Positions 7,444 to 15,753 of a stretch of 64,000 bases of DNA are shown here, one piece after another. This stretch comes from Dyadobacter sp. CY261 (GTDB lineage: Bacteria > Bacteroidota > Bacteroidia > Cytophagales > Spirosomataceae). The notes under the pieces were generated by a model. It ran no database searches and was not told the DNA's origin. It was given only the letters and a program-made list of their open reading frames with translations. The stretch's first letter is position 1. Every line of letters starts with the position of its first letter. Position numbers and translations under genes: made by a program. Where the stretch lies: positions 248,001-312,000 of the forward strand of contig NZ_JAKCPW010000009.1 of the NCBI RefSeq assembly GCF_021440085.1. Reading direction: 5' to 3'.

Positions 7444-9015
7444 TCAGGGTTTGGCTGTCGCGAGGATTTTCAATGCCTCGTCGTCCTTGTATTCATTCAT
7501 TAGTGCTTTCAGCTTGTCTTTCAAATCAGCCGTCAGCTTTTCCGTCCCTTTTGTTCCGTAAATATTGGAGACCTCTTTAGGGTCTTTTTGCAAATCATAC
7601 AACTCCCAGGAATCGGCCCCACCGTAAAAATACGCCAGTTTGTAGCGGCTTGTCCTCAAACCGAAATGCGGGTGGACGTGGTGTGGCTGCGGGAATTCAT
7701 AATAATGATAATAGGCCTCTTTCCTCCATGGTACCTGTGCAGCATCATTAGCTTTCAGCAATGGGAAAAACGATTTGCCTTGCATATCGGAAGGCGTTTT
7801 AACACCGGCAATGTTCAGCACGGTAGGTGCCCAGTCGATATTGACCACGAGGTTGTCCACCTTCGTACCCGGCTTGATCACACCAGGATAGCGGATCAAA
7901 AATGGTGTTTTCAATGATTCCTCATAAATAAAGCGTTTGTCGAACCATCCGTGCTCGCCTAAGTAAAAACCCTGATCGGAAGCGTAGATAACGACTGTAT
8001 TTTTGGATAAACCGCTTTTGTCGAGATAATCGAGCAGCTTGCCGATGTTACGGTCGAGTGAGTTTGCAGTCGAGAAGTAATCGCGGAGGTAGCGCTGAAA
8101 TTTCCATTCAACCAACGCTTTACCTGTCAGGTTTTTATCCGTTACTTCTTTTGATACCTTGTCATAATACGCTTTGAAAACCTTTTTCTGCTCGGCATTA
8201 AGGCGCCTGTATAAAGGATCCGTATCATAATCCACGCCCACTTTCAAATCCAGCTTCATACGCATGGTTTTGTCAATGGTCATATCCTGGTCGGCAGCGG
8301 CCTTTCTTCCTTTATAATCATCATAAAAGGTAGATGGCAGTGGAAACGTCACATGATCATAAGCGCCAAGATCCTGCAAATCGGGCATCCATTCGCGATG
8401 CGTGGCCTTGTGACCTACGATGAGAAAAAATGGCTTGTTGTTATCGCGCTTTTCAAGCCAGCCTGTTGCAAACTGGGTGATCAGATCGGAAACATAACCG
8501 GTATAATGCGTGGTATCATTCGGCTGACCGACGAACTCCGGGTTGTAATAATGTCCCTGGTCGGGCAACACATTCCAGTAGTCAAAACCTGCCGGAAGGC
8601 TGTTCAAATGCATTTTCCCAATCCACGCAGTCTGGTAACCATTGTTGCGCAATGTTTCGGAAAGTAACGTCTGACTGGTATCGAACTTTGTCCGGTCGTT
8701 ACGTTTGTAGCCATTCAGGTGACTGTACTTGCCAGTAAGCAGTGTAGCCCGGCTAGGACCGCATATTGAATTGGTGACAAGGTTATTAGTCAGTAATGCG
8801 CCCTCACGCGCAATGCGGTCGATATTCGGAGTTTTTACAATCTTATTCCCATATGCACCAATACCCTGATAGGCGTGGTCGTCGGAAAAAATGAAGATAA
8901 TATTCGGACGCTGAGCGGTTTGTGCGAAGGAAAACGTGACGGACATTGCCAGCGCTACGAGGCCGGAGAAGGCTGCCAAAGTCAACTTTGCGGAACGGGA
9001 TAGGGTAACAAACAT
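7444..9015 (-). CDS. Secreted type I sulfatase (arylsulfatase family)
   Basis: Translation from ATG at 9015 is preferred over an in-frame start further upstream because it opens a signal peptide (MFVTLSRSAKLTLAAFSG, FAQ cleavage); 523 residues. After RPNIIFIFSDDHAYQGIG comes the metal site and the sulfatase signature Cys85-Gly-Pro-Ser-Arg with LLTGKYSHLNGY. Cys85 is the residue converted to formylglycine. Later landmarks are GKMHLNSLPAGFDYWN, VVIYASDQGFYLGEHGWFDKR (metal-binding Asp/Gln) and HFGLRTSRYKLAYFY. It removes sulfate from a carbohydrate or aryl ester; the exact substrate cannot be read from sequence. It heads a four-gene operon that includes its likely maturase FGE. Confidence 0.92.
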   Translation of the reverse strand: MFVTLSRSAKLTLAAFSGLVALAMSVTFSFAQTAQRPNIIFIFSDDHAYQGIGAYGNKIVKTPNIDRIAREGALLTNNLVTNSICGPSRATLLTGKYSHLNGYKRNDRTKFDTSQTLLSETLRNNGYQTAWIGKMHLNSLPAGFDYWNVLPDQGHYYNPEFVGQPNDTTHYTGYVSDLITQFATGWLEKRDNNKPFFLIVGHKATHREWMPDLQDLGAYDHVTFPLPSTFYDDYKGRKAAADQDMTIDKTMRMKLDLKVGVDYDTDPLYRRLNAEQKKVFKAYYDKVSKEVTDKNLTGKALVEWKFQRYLRDYFSTANSLDRNIGKLLDYLDKSGLSKNTVVIYASDQGFYLGEHGWFDKRFIYEESLKTPFLIRYPGVIKPGTKVDNLVVNIDWAPTVLNIAGVKTPSDMQGKSFFPLLKANDAAQVPWRKEAYYHYYEFPQPHHVHPHFGLRTSRYKLAYFYGGADSWELYDLQKDPKEVSNIYGTKGTEKLTADLKDKLKALMNEYKDDEALKILATAKP

Positions 9016-9077
9016 GAAATACTCTATATAATAGGTAGACAAAATAAACTTATAAAGAATCAATTCGCAAGCGTTTG

Positions 9078-9096
9078 GCCGGAATTACTTTCCGGC
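9078..9096. promoter_or_regulatory. Inverted repeat upstream of the sulfatase operon
   Basis: GCCGGAA (9078-9084) and TTCCGGC (9090-9096) are perfect 7-bp arms around a 5-base spacer, 63 bp before the sulfatase ATG. The symmetry and placement suit a regulator-binding site or a transcript hairpin. No regulator is encoded next to it. Confidence 0.35.
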
Positions 9097-9166
9097 ATCG
9101 GCAAAACAGCGAGGCTAAAATTACAAATTGATGATCTGTTTTCACTATCTCCTATTTATAAAGCAA

Positions 9167-9201
9167 AAAGCCCGGAGCGCGATTTCCGTGCTCCGGGCTT
9201 T
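9167..9201 (-). terminator. Rho-independent terminator after the DUF4142 gene
   Basis: A perfect 12-bp stem (AAAGCCCGGAGC at 9167-9178 and GCTCCGGGCTTT at 9190-9201) encloses an 11-base loop. On the minus strand it runs into a T-rich stretch, 16 bp after the DUF4142 stop. Confidence 0.85.
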
Positions 9202-9217
9202 CAAACCATCGGTTAGC

Positions 9218-9781
9218 TTACTTGGTCTTCTTATTCAATGCCTCTGCCATTTCCAGGTGATGTTTTAAAGTTGGCAGCTTTGCCTCCGCCCAAGCCTTCA
9301 CATCAGGATCTTTAGCTTCTTTGGCAGCTTCTTCGAATTCGCTGATATCTTCTTTATGGTCGTCTACCATGTAGGAAATATAGGCTTTGTCGAACTCCGC
9401 GCCTTTCATTTTAGCCAGGTCGTCATATTTCTTCTGTTTGTCGTCGCTCAGCATCGCCGGTAGCGTGATATTCTTTTGTGACGCCAGTGTTTTGAGTTCT
9501 TCGGAGGCTTTCGAATGTTCGGTTACCATGGTTTGGCCAAACTTCTTAACATCTGCGTTGGCCGCGTTTGTCTGCGCCAGTTCGCCCAGTTGAACTTCGA
9601 TTAAACTACCGTCCGCAGCTGCTACTGCAAACTCCGCATCATCTTCTAGATTGGTCGTGTCCAGTTTTGCCTCATTTTGCTCTTCGGCAACTTCCTTTGT
9701 GTCCTCTGTTTTATTACTATTACAGGCTGTGAACGCCATCACAGTGGCGAGCATCAGAACACTTAATGTGATCTTTTTCAT
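9218..9781 (-). CDS. DUF4142 domain lipoprotein
   Basis: The 187-residue protein has a lipoprotein signal (MKKITLSVLMLATVMAFTAC). An acidic linker follows, then a ferritin-like helical bundle of the DUF4142 type: EDDAEFAVAAADGSLIEVQLGELAQTNA, DVKKFGQTMVTEHSKASEEL, FDKAYISYMVDDHKEDISEF and LPTLKHHLEMAEAL. Conserved His and Glu residues in the helices suggest, but do not prove, metal binding. Family members are periplasmic or membrane-anchored and of unknown function, frequently induced by stress. The gene is alone on its strand and has a strong terminator. Confidence 0.9.
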   Translation of the reverse strand: MKKITLSVLMLATVMAFTACNSNKTEDTKEVAEEQNEAKLDTTNLEDDAEFAVAAADGSLIEVQLGELAQTNAANADVKKFGQTMVTEHSKASEELKTLASQKNITLPAMLSDDKQKKYDDLAKMKGAEFDKAYISYMVDDHKEDISEFEEAAKEAKDPDVKAWAEAKLPTLKHHLEMAEALNKKTK

Positions 9782-9924
9782 ATTTAGTTTTCATTTTTTG
9801 ATGGTTAAATCCAATAAATCAAAAAAGCATGCCACTGAACAAGTTTTCAAACACTTTTCGACCCTGCCGCATAGTAGTTGTGAGAATCTTCGTACAGCAT
9901 CGGGCAAGTTTGTATATTTAAGAA

Positions 9925-9950
9925 CCGACCAGCTTTCACAACTTGGTCGG
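9925..9950. promoter_or_regulatory. Inverted repeat (possible operator) upstream of bphO
   Basis: CCGACCA (9925-9931) and TGGTCGG (9944-9950) are perfect 7-bp arms spaced by 12 bases. They follow a -7-like TATATTTA by a few bases and lie about 110 bp before the heme oxygenase start. It could be an operator or an mRNA hairpin. The rest of the 277-bp gap from 9782 to 10058 shows no further gene. Confidence 0.35.
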
Positions 9951-10058
9951 AATGATGAGAAAATGCCTGCGGTAACGGGCAGGAACATCAGCGCCAGAGG
10001 GGTTGGAACAATTTTTGATAACCGCTTAATCCTTACAGATTTTCAATTTGCATTCAGT

Positions 10059-10691
10059 ATGAGTGAAGCGACTGCTTTCAACACGGAGCAAGACTTATTT
10101 TTCAAACAATTAAGACAAGAGACAGCGGAAAGCCACAAAAAACTGGAAGATAACCCGCTTTCTAAAGCCATACTCACCCCCTCCGTTTCTATTCAGGACT
10201 ATCAGGCCTACCTTACTGCCCTGTACGGAGTGACCATTGCATGTGAGGATCAGATATTTCCTGCCATTCTCCACATTGTCAGTGAGTTGCCAGAACGCCG
10301 TAAATCGCGGCTGATTATAGAAGATTTGCTGGCAACTGGCTGTTCTGAGTCTCAGATCGTTGCTTTGCCTGTATACCGTTTTCAATTTTCTTCCGTTGCC
10401 GAAGCGCTGGGCATTATGTATGTGCTGGAGGGTTCGACACTCGGCGGAAAGATCTTATACCGGCATATCCACGAAGTGCTTGGGCTGACGCCTGAAAACG
10501 GTGCTTCCTATTTCTGGGGATATGGTACGCAAACAGGGAACCTGTGGAAAAGTTTCATCTCGTCGCTTACTCAATTTGTCGACCAGACAGGAGAACGGGA
10601 CGCGGTGATCGACAGCGCAAAAAGAACTTTTACTATCATCGACAATTGGCTCGACCAGATGGCTCGGCCAGACGGGCGCATCCGGTCGTAA
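10059..10691 (+). CDS. bphO: Biliverdin-producing heme oxygenase
   Basis: A longer open frame exists upstream, but the ATG at 10059 gives a normal-length heme oxygenase of 210 residues. It carries the N-terminal helix LRQETAESHKKLE, where His26 is the expected proximal heme ligand, and the glycine-rich distal helix MYVLEGSTLGGKILYRHI. The enzyme opens heme to biliverdin, the chromophore of bacteriophytochromes. The phytochrome gene starts 14 bp downstream, so the two are almost certainly co-transcribed and chromophore supply is linked to photoreceptor synthesis. The cell compartment is the cytoplasm. No ferredoxin or other electron donor gene is adjacent. Confidence 0.9.
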   Translation: MSEATAFNTEQDLFFKQLRQETAESHKKLEDNPLSKAILTPSVSIQDYQAYLTALYGVTIACEDQIFPAILHIVSELPERRKSRLIIEDLLATGCSESQIVALPVYRFQFSSVAEALGIMYVLEGSTLGGKILYRHIHEVLGLTPENGASYFWGYGTQTGNLWKSFISSLTQFVDQTGERDAVIDSAKRTFTIIDNWLDQMARPDGRIRS

Positions 10692-10705
10692 CTGATTTCA
10701 GGAAG

Positions 10706-12991
10706 ATGAATATTAAGGACATCGTAAATCGTGACATTGTCAATCTGACAAATTGCGAAAGTGAACCCATCCATATCCCGGGGAGTATCCAGCCCCATGG
10801 TTTCTTGCTGGGCATCAAAAAAGGTGAATCGCGTATTGAATTTTGCAGCGCCAACAGCGCCGACTTTATTGCGATTACTCCGGAACAAATCCTTGGCAAA
10901 CACATCCGGGATATTTTTTCGGATGAGCAAGCTTCCGCCTTCGCACATTACGTTGGAAAGGATGTGATCGACTCCGCTCAGCCATTCGTGTTTTCGCTCA
11001 ATGGAACGTCGTTCAACACCACCGTTCATCAGGTAGGCGGCAATGTGATCATGGAACTCGAACCATTTCCTGATGGTACATTACATTTGCCTAACCTCTA
11101 TAATCAGACCCGAAATTTTGTGTCGATCTTAGAGAGATCGAGCGGCTTATCGCACCTCTGCCAGGAGATCGCCGACGAAACGCGGGTCATTACCGGTTAC
11201 GACCGTGTGATGATTTACCGATTCGACGAGGAGTATAACGGCGAGGTGATCGCGGAAAGCAAAAGGGACGATCTGATTTCATTTGCCAACCAGAAATATC
11301 CGCATACCGACATCCCGGTGCAGGCACGCGAACTGTACATCCGTAATCCGTTGCGCATGATCGCGGACATCAGCTACACCCCCGTACCGCTACTGACGAT
11401 CGACGATTCTTCGGATAAAAGCAATCATTCGCTGGATCTCAGCCATTCGATCCTGCGGAGCGTGTCGCCCATTCACGTCGAATACCTGAAAAATATGGGC
11501 GTTGGCGCGACGCTGACGATTTCACTGCTTCAAAATCAAAAGCTGTGGGGCCTCATTGCATGCCACCATTATTCACCCAAAATATTACCGCACTATACAC
11601 GCCTTTCCGCATTGTTGCAAGGAAATTTCCTGACGTCCCAGATCGCAGTGCGTGAAGTGGCGGAGGAATTCAATCTTGGCGAGGAGGTGGACAAAGCCCT
11701 TGTGGAGTCATTGACGGCACTACATGAGACCGAAAATTTTATGGAAGCTTGCCATCAGTCGCCTTCGCTGCTGAAACTGGCCAATGCTACCGGAGCCGCC
11801 ATTTTTTATAGCGGGACGATCTATACCAACGGCAACGTTCCGGATGAGCAGGCCCTTTTAAAACTATTTGCATTCCTGGCCGATGCCTACCCGAATAAAG
11901 CTTTTGCAACTGACCAGTTAATCAACATGTATCCCGACGCCCGCGATATTTCAAAATATGCAGCAGGTATCATTTATCACTCCATGGTATCCGGGCAGGA
12001 TGGCATTCTCTGGATGAGACAGGAGAAAATCGAAACCATCAACTGGGCAGGCAATCCCGACAAAGCTGTTGTAAAAAACGAGGACGGCGTACGGCTTTCG
12101 CCGCGCAAATCATTCGAACTGTGGATGGAAATCGTCAAAAACAAAAGCTTGGCATGGAGAAAATCAGAGGTCAATGCGGCTTCCAGCTTTTCCTATGCAT
12201 TGCAAAAACATATCAATTATCAAATAATCAGGACACAAGAAGATAAAAACAGGGCTCTCAATGAAAAATTGCGGCTTGCCAACAAGGAGCTCGCCAATCT
12301 TAACTGGATTTCGACCCATGACCTGAAAGAACCTTTAAGAAAGATCCAGATTTTCGCTAGCAAAGTCCTTGACCGGGAAGACCCGGATCTGTCTATGCAA
12401 GTAAAGGACTCTGTGGAAAGAATGCGTTTGGCCGCCGAGAAAATGCAATTGTTAATCGAGGACATTCTGACTTATTCGAAAGCAGGTAGTATGGAACAGG
12501 TTTTTGCCATGACAGACCTGAATGAAGTGCTACGGAACGCCCTAGCCGAGTTGCAGGATGACATCGACGAAAAACGAGCTATTATCCGCACGGAAGACTT
12601 GCCTGCTCTCGAGATTATCCCATTTCAGATGCATCAGTTGTTCATTAACCTGATCGGCAACGCGCTCAAATTTGTAAAACACGGCGAACAACCCCAGGTC
12701 TCAATAACCGTATCGATGGTCGACGGAGCCAACATTCCGCAGGCGAATGCACCCTCCGGCTGGCAATATCATGCAATTGCCTTCCTCGACAATGGGATTG
12801 GCTTTGAAAAGGAATACGAGCACCGGATTTTTGATATTTTCCAACGCCTGAACCCGGCTCACAAATACCCGGGCACGGGCATCGGGCTGGCGATCTGCAA
12901 AAAAATTATGGAAAACCATCAAGGGTTTATCGGCGCTACTTCCGTGCCTGACGAAGGTTCCGTTTTCACCATCTATTTCCCGTTAAATTAA
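10706..12991 (+). CDS. bphP: Bacteriophytochrome sensor histidine kinase
   Basis: A 761-residue protein starts at ATG 10706, preceded by AGGAAG. Domain order is PAS (about 20-120), GAF (130-300), PHY (310-500), then HisKA and HATPase_c. Cys17, just before the PAS domain (NCESEPIHIPGSIQPHG), is the usual biliverdin-attachment site. The GAF contains the TDIP motif (Asp202), the SPIHVEYLKNMGV helix and ACHHYSPK. The PHY tongue has PRKSF at 466-470. His538 in STHDLKEPLRKI is the phospho-acceptor; NLIGNALKF and GTGIGLAICKKIM are the N and G boxes. All parts needed for red/far-red sensing are present. No response regulator is adjacent, so its output partner is unknown. Confidence 0.93.
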   Translation: MNIKDIVNRDIVNLTNCESEPIHIPGSIQPHGFLLGIKKGESRIEFCSANSADFIAITPEQILGKHIRDIFSDEQASAFAHYVGKDVIDSAQPFVFSLNGTSFNTTVHQVGGNVIMELEPFPDGTLHLPNLYNQTRNFVSILERSSGLSHLCQEIADETRVITGYDRVMIYRFDEEYNGEVIAESKRDDLISFANQKYPHTDIPVQARELYIRNPLRMIADISYTPVPLLTIDDSSDKSNHSLDLSHSILRSVSPIHVEYLKNMGVGATLTISLLQNQKLWGLIACHHYSPKILPHYTRLSALLQGNFLTSQIAVREVAEEFNLGEEVDKALVESLTALHETENFMEACHQSPSLLKLANATGAAIFYSGTIYTNGNVPDEQALLKLFAFLADAYPNKAFATDQLINMYPDARDISKYAAGIIYHSMVSGQDGILWMRQEKIETINWAGNPDKAVVKNEDGVRLSPRKSFELWMEIVKNKSLAWRKSEVNAASSFSYALQKHINYQIIRTQEDKNRALNEKLRLANKELANLNWISTHDLKEPLRKIQIFASKVLDREDPDLSMQVKDSVERMRLAAEKMQLLIEDILTYSKAGSMEQVFAMTDLNEVLRNALAELQDDIDEKRAIIRTEDLPALEIIPFQMHQLFINLIGNALKFVKHGEQPQVSITVSMVDGANIPQANAPSGWQYHAIAFLDNGIGFEKEYEHRIFDIFQRLNPAHKYPGTGIGLAICKKIMENHQGFIGATSVPDEGSVFTIYFPLN

Positions 12992-13159
12992 GGGCCGGTA
13001 AGTGAGTACATACTTCCTCAGCTACATCGCATGCGCGCTCGGGCTGGGGATTTTTATTTTGTCAAAATCTGCAAAATGCCGTTTACGAACGGAATGGCCT
13101 GCTGGCAAAATCTGGTATTAAATTATTATGAACTGTGGTGCAAACAAACTGTAAACCGC

Positions 13160-14260
13160 ATGTCAGTAGCCGCAGCCATTGAAGTACCGGCAGAGGAACC
13201 CGTTCTTACCGCCCAACAATTTAAAAAGCTTAGAAAAAACCCAGCACTGACCGCCGAAGCGGCAGGGCTTCATTATGTACAGTCGGCCAATGCGCCGGGA
13301 TTTTTACGCAAAGGCAAAGCACCGAAGTTTTATTACGCCGATCAGGAAGGCAACCGATGCAAAGACCCGCAGGCGATCAAGCGTATCAAGTCGCTCGTGC
13401 TGCCCCCAGCCTGGACGGAAGTATGGATCAGCAACGACCCAAATGCACATTTGCAAGCAACCGGCATCGATGCCGCCGGTCGGAAGCAATACCGGTATCA
13501 CCCCTACTGGAACCTCATCCGCAACCAGACCAAGTATTATAAACTGCTTATATTTTCCGAAGCATTACCCGCATTACGTGAACAGGTGGAACATGATCTC
13601 AGAAAACGAGACTTCGATTCAGCGAAAGTCATTGCGCTGGTGATCAAGCTGATGGATAAAACGTGTATTCGGGTTGGCAACCAGCGCTACAAAGTCCGGC
13701 ACGGCTCGTCCGGCATCACCACACTGGACTCCCGCTGCGCTACCGTTACCGGGAGCACCATCAGGTTTATGTTTACAGGTAAAAAAGGCATTAAGCAGGA
13801 CATCACCTTGCGTGACAAGCAGCTGGCTCGCCTTGTGAAACAATGCAAGGAAATGCGGGGGAAACGGCTGTTTCAATATGTTAATGAAAATGGTGGCAGA
13901 TGTGCGCTAAATGCGCAGCAGGTGAATGACTATATTCGTCGCTACACGGGTGCGAACTTCTCGGCCAAGGACTTCCGGACGTGGATGGGTACAGTCACCG
14001 CATTCGAATATCTTAGTCATCAGGAAAAAGCAGGCTCACAACGACAATTAACGCGTGTCGTGAACACCTGTCTCGATGCCGTGGCGACGCATTTAGGCAA
14101 TACGAGGGCGGTTTGCAAGAAATACTATGTACATCCGGCCGTTTTCAGAGCGTACGAAAACAACCGTATCCAGCGCTTCATGAACAAGCAAGTCGAAGAA
14201 GCCGCCTACTTTTCCGAAACCGAACAACATGTGCGGGCGCTGCTCACCCGTCCGTCTTGA
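13160..14260 (+). CDS. DNA topoisomerase IB
   Basis: The ATG at 13160 is chosen because residues encoded upstream do not look like the family; this gives 366 residues. The poxvirus/Deinococcus-type type IB topoisomerase pattern is present: PPAWTEVWI and HLQATGIDAAGRKQYRYH in the N-terminal domain, CIRVGNQRY with the first catalytic Arg, FTGKKGIK with the catalytic Lys, AKDFRTW with the second Arg, and GNTRAVCKKYYVHP at the end. Tyr323 should be the nucleophile and Asn314 occupies the site that is His in vaccinia but Asn in Deinococcus. The enzyme relaxes supercoils by transient 3'-phosphotyrosine nicking. It stands alone, 168 bp after the phytochrome. Confidence 0.92.
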   Translation: MSVAAAIEVPAEEPVLTAQQFKKLRKNPALTAEAAGLHYVQSANAPGFLRKGKAPKFYYADQEGNRCKDPQAIKRIKSLVLPPAWTEVWISNDPNAHLQATGIDAAGRKQYRYHPYWNLIRNQTKYYKLLIFSEALPALREQVEHDLRKRDFDSAKVIALVIKLMDKTCIRVGNQRYKVRHGSSGITTLDSRCATVTGSTIRFMFTGKKGIKQDITLRDKQLARLVKQCKEMRGKRLFQYVNENGGRCALNAQQVNDYIRRYTGANFSAKDFRTWMGTVTAFEYLSHQEKAGSQRQLTRVVNTCLDAVATHLGNTRAVCKKYYVHPAVFRAYENNRIQRFMNKQVEEAAYFSETEQHVRALLTRPS

Positions 14261-14438
14261 ATTTGATGACATTCAGAAGCATATACGCTTGGACCGACGG
14301 GCAATAACTCCCACATAAGGAATGCCAAAAACGCTTAAACCAGCTTTCCAGGGCAATTTTGGAAAAATGGCACAGCATTTGAAAGTAATGCAACTGATTT
14401 CAAACTAAAAGTGTCACAAACTTTAACAACAAATAATC

Positions 14439-14906
14439 ATGGAAACCAATGAAAATCTGATTGAAGTATTAAATGACCTGATCAGGATTAACAATGATCG
14501 TGTAGATGGTTATGAAAGAGCACTTGCAGAGGTTGAAGATATAGATGTGGACCTGAGAGGGATCTTTCAGAAAATGGCTAATGAAAGCCGCGAGAATATC
14601 AACGAACTAAGCGCAGAGATCCGTAACCTTGGCGGTGAAATTGTAACAGGAACTACTGCTTCTGGTAAGATTTATCGTGTATGGATGGATATTAAGGCAA
14701 CCTTCACCGGCCACGACCGTACTTCGGTACTGGAAAGCTGTGAATATGGTGAAGATGCCGCGCAAGAGGCTTACGACGATGCGCTTGCCACTGATGCAGA
14801 CCTGCCGGTAGATATTCGCCAGATTATCGCTAATCAAAAAGCAGAACTACTTGAATCGCACAATCTGATTAAGAAATACCGTGACCTGCACCAGGCAGTT
14901 AATTAA
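14439..14906 (+). CDS. PA2169 family four-helix-bundle protein (DUF2383)
   Basis: The 155-residue soluble protein has no signal peptide. Its helical sequence fits the ferritin-like DUF2383/PA2169 family: LNDLIRINNDRVDGYERAL, FQKMANESRENINEL, a central basic segment SGKIYRVWMDIKATFTGHD, and LESCEYGEDAAQEAYDDAL. Carboxylates and His residues are spaced as in ferritin-like folds, but function is unknown. Homologues are often stress-induced. It lies between TopIB and a convergent lolA, with a bidirectional hairpin terminator just downstream. Confidence 0.9.
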   Translation: METNENLIEVLNDLIRINNDRVDGYERALAEVEDIDVDLRGIFQKMANESRENINELSAEIRNLGGEIVTGTTASGKIYRVWMDIKATFTGHDRTSVLESCEYGEDAAQEAYDDALATDADLPVDIRQIIANQKAELLESHNLIKKYRDLHQAVN

Positions 14907-14932
14907 GAAGCTATATATAACGCGTATAAGAA

Positions 14933-14966
14933 AATGGGTGAGACCGAAAGGCTCACCCATTACTTT
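14933..14966. terminator. Hairpin terminator between convergent DUF2383 and lolA genes
   Basis: AATGGGTGAG (14933-14942) pairs perfectly with CTCACCCATT (14952-14961) around a 9-base loop, followed by ACTTTT. A-rich sequence on the other side lets it also serve the minus-strand lolA transcript. Confidence 0.8.
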
Positions 14967-15002
14967 TGATGTTATTTATCCAATGATGTTACTTATCCAA
15001 AA

Positions 15003-15653
15003 TTATCTCAGATCCACCACTTCGACTCCCGGATATTGCTTGGCATTAAAAGCGAAGAAGTTATCTGCGACGTTCACATCAGCAACAAACTGGTCTACTT
15101 TGTAGGTAACTTCCTGTCCGTTTTTCTGGAAAATTTTCCAGCTGGCGATCGACTTATCAGCTTTATTCACCTCAATCTGCACCTTGTCGACCTGGCTGCT
15201 TTTATTGGTCGAGGTCAATTCAACCACTTCCAATGCCTTACCAGCTTCCTGTTTCTCCTTTACAAATGCTGACTTAAAGCCTTTTTTGTATGCAGTGTAA
15301 ATTTTGGTCGGATCCAGATCGCCGCCCGTGGTGGGGTCGAAATCCTGCAAATTCACTTCGTTGGTTTCTTTAATGTAAGTCGCCATTAATTTGCCATCAT
15401 TAAAGATCTCCTGACCTGCCATCTTCAACCGAAACTTCGTGCCCTTTACGGTCGCTTCTCCTTTCAGGGGCTTTTCTCCTTTACTAATATAGGTAAAAAG
15501 CGCTTTGAAGGATTTGATCTTCTGATACTTGCTGCTCATGGCATTGAGGATCTCCGATGATTTTTTATCACCCTGCGCCTGTGATTCAAAGGGGTTTAAA
15601 AGGGAAATCGCTATGATCAAAAGCAGACACGCACTATTCTTTAAATTTCTCAT
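15003..15653 (-). CDS. lolA: Outer membrane lipoprotein carrier protein LolA-like
   Basis: ATG at 15653 gives 216 residues; a TTG two codons upstream is less likely. A signal peptide (MRNLKNSACLLLIIAISLL, QAQ cleavage) directs it to the periplasm. The body shows the LolA half-barrel pattern: SSKYQKIKSFKALFTYIS, GEATVKGTKFRLKMAGQEIFNDGKLMATYIKETNEV and the C-terminal VDQFVADVNVADNFFAF. LolA carries lipoproteins from the inner to the outer membrane. It is the gene after ftsK, an order also seen in Escherichia coli (ftsK-lolA), which supports the call. It ends a pyrD-ftsK-lolA minus-strand group with a 100-bp gap before it. Confidence 0.85.
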   Translation of the reverse strand: MRNLKNSACLLLIIAISLLNPFESQAQGDKKSSEILNAMSSKYQKIKSFKALFTYISKGEKPLKGEATVKGTKFRLKMAGQEIFNDGKLMATYIKETNEVNLQDFDPTTGGDLDPTKIYTAYKKGFKSAFVKEKQEAGKALEVVELTSTNKSSQVDKVQIEVNKADKSIASWKIFQKNGQEVTYKVDQFVADVNVADNFFAFNAKQYPGVEVVDLR

Positions 15654-15753
15654 ATACAATTATTTAATTCTTAATGGGTTTATAAAAACGGGGTTTTAAG
15701 TGAGATTCTTGAAATTTTAGACGCTGGAAACTTTCGAAGGTTTAATGCCTATT

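Noticed and set aside
9651-10058. In-frame upstream extension of heme oxygenase, including a possible ATG at 9801
   Set aside because: The ATG at 10059 gives the normal family length, and the extension overlaps the DUF4142 gene and contains an operator-like repeat.
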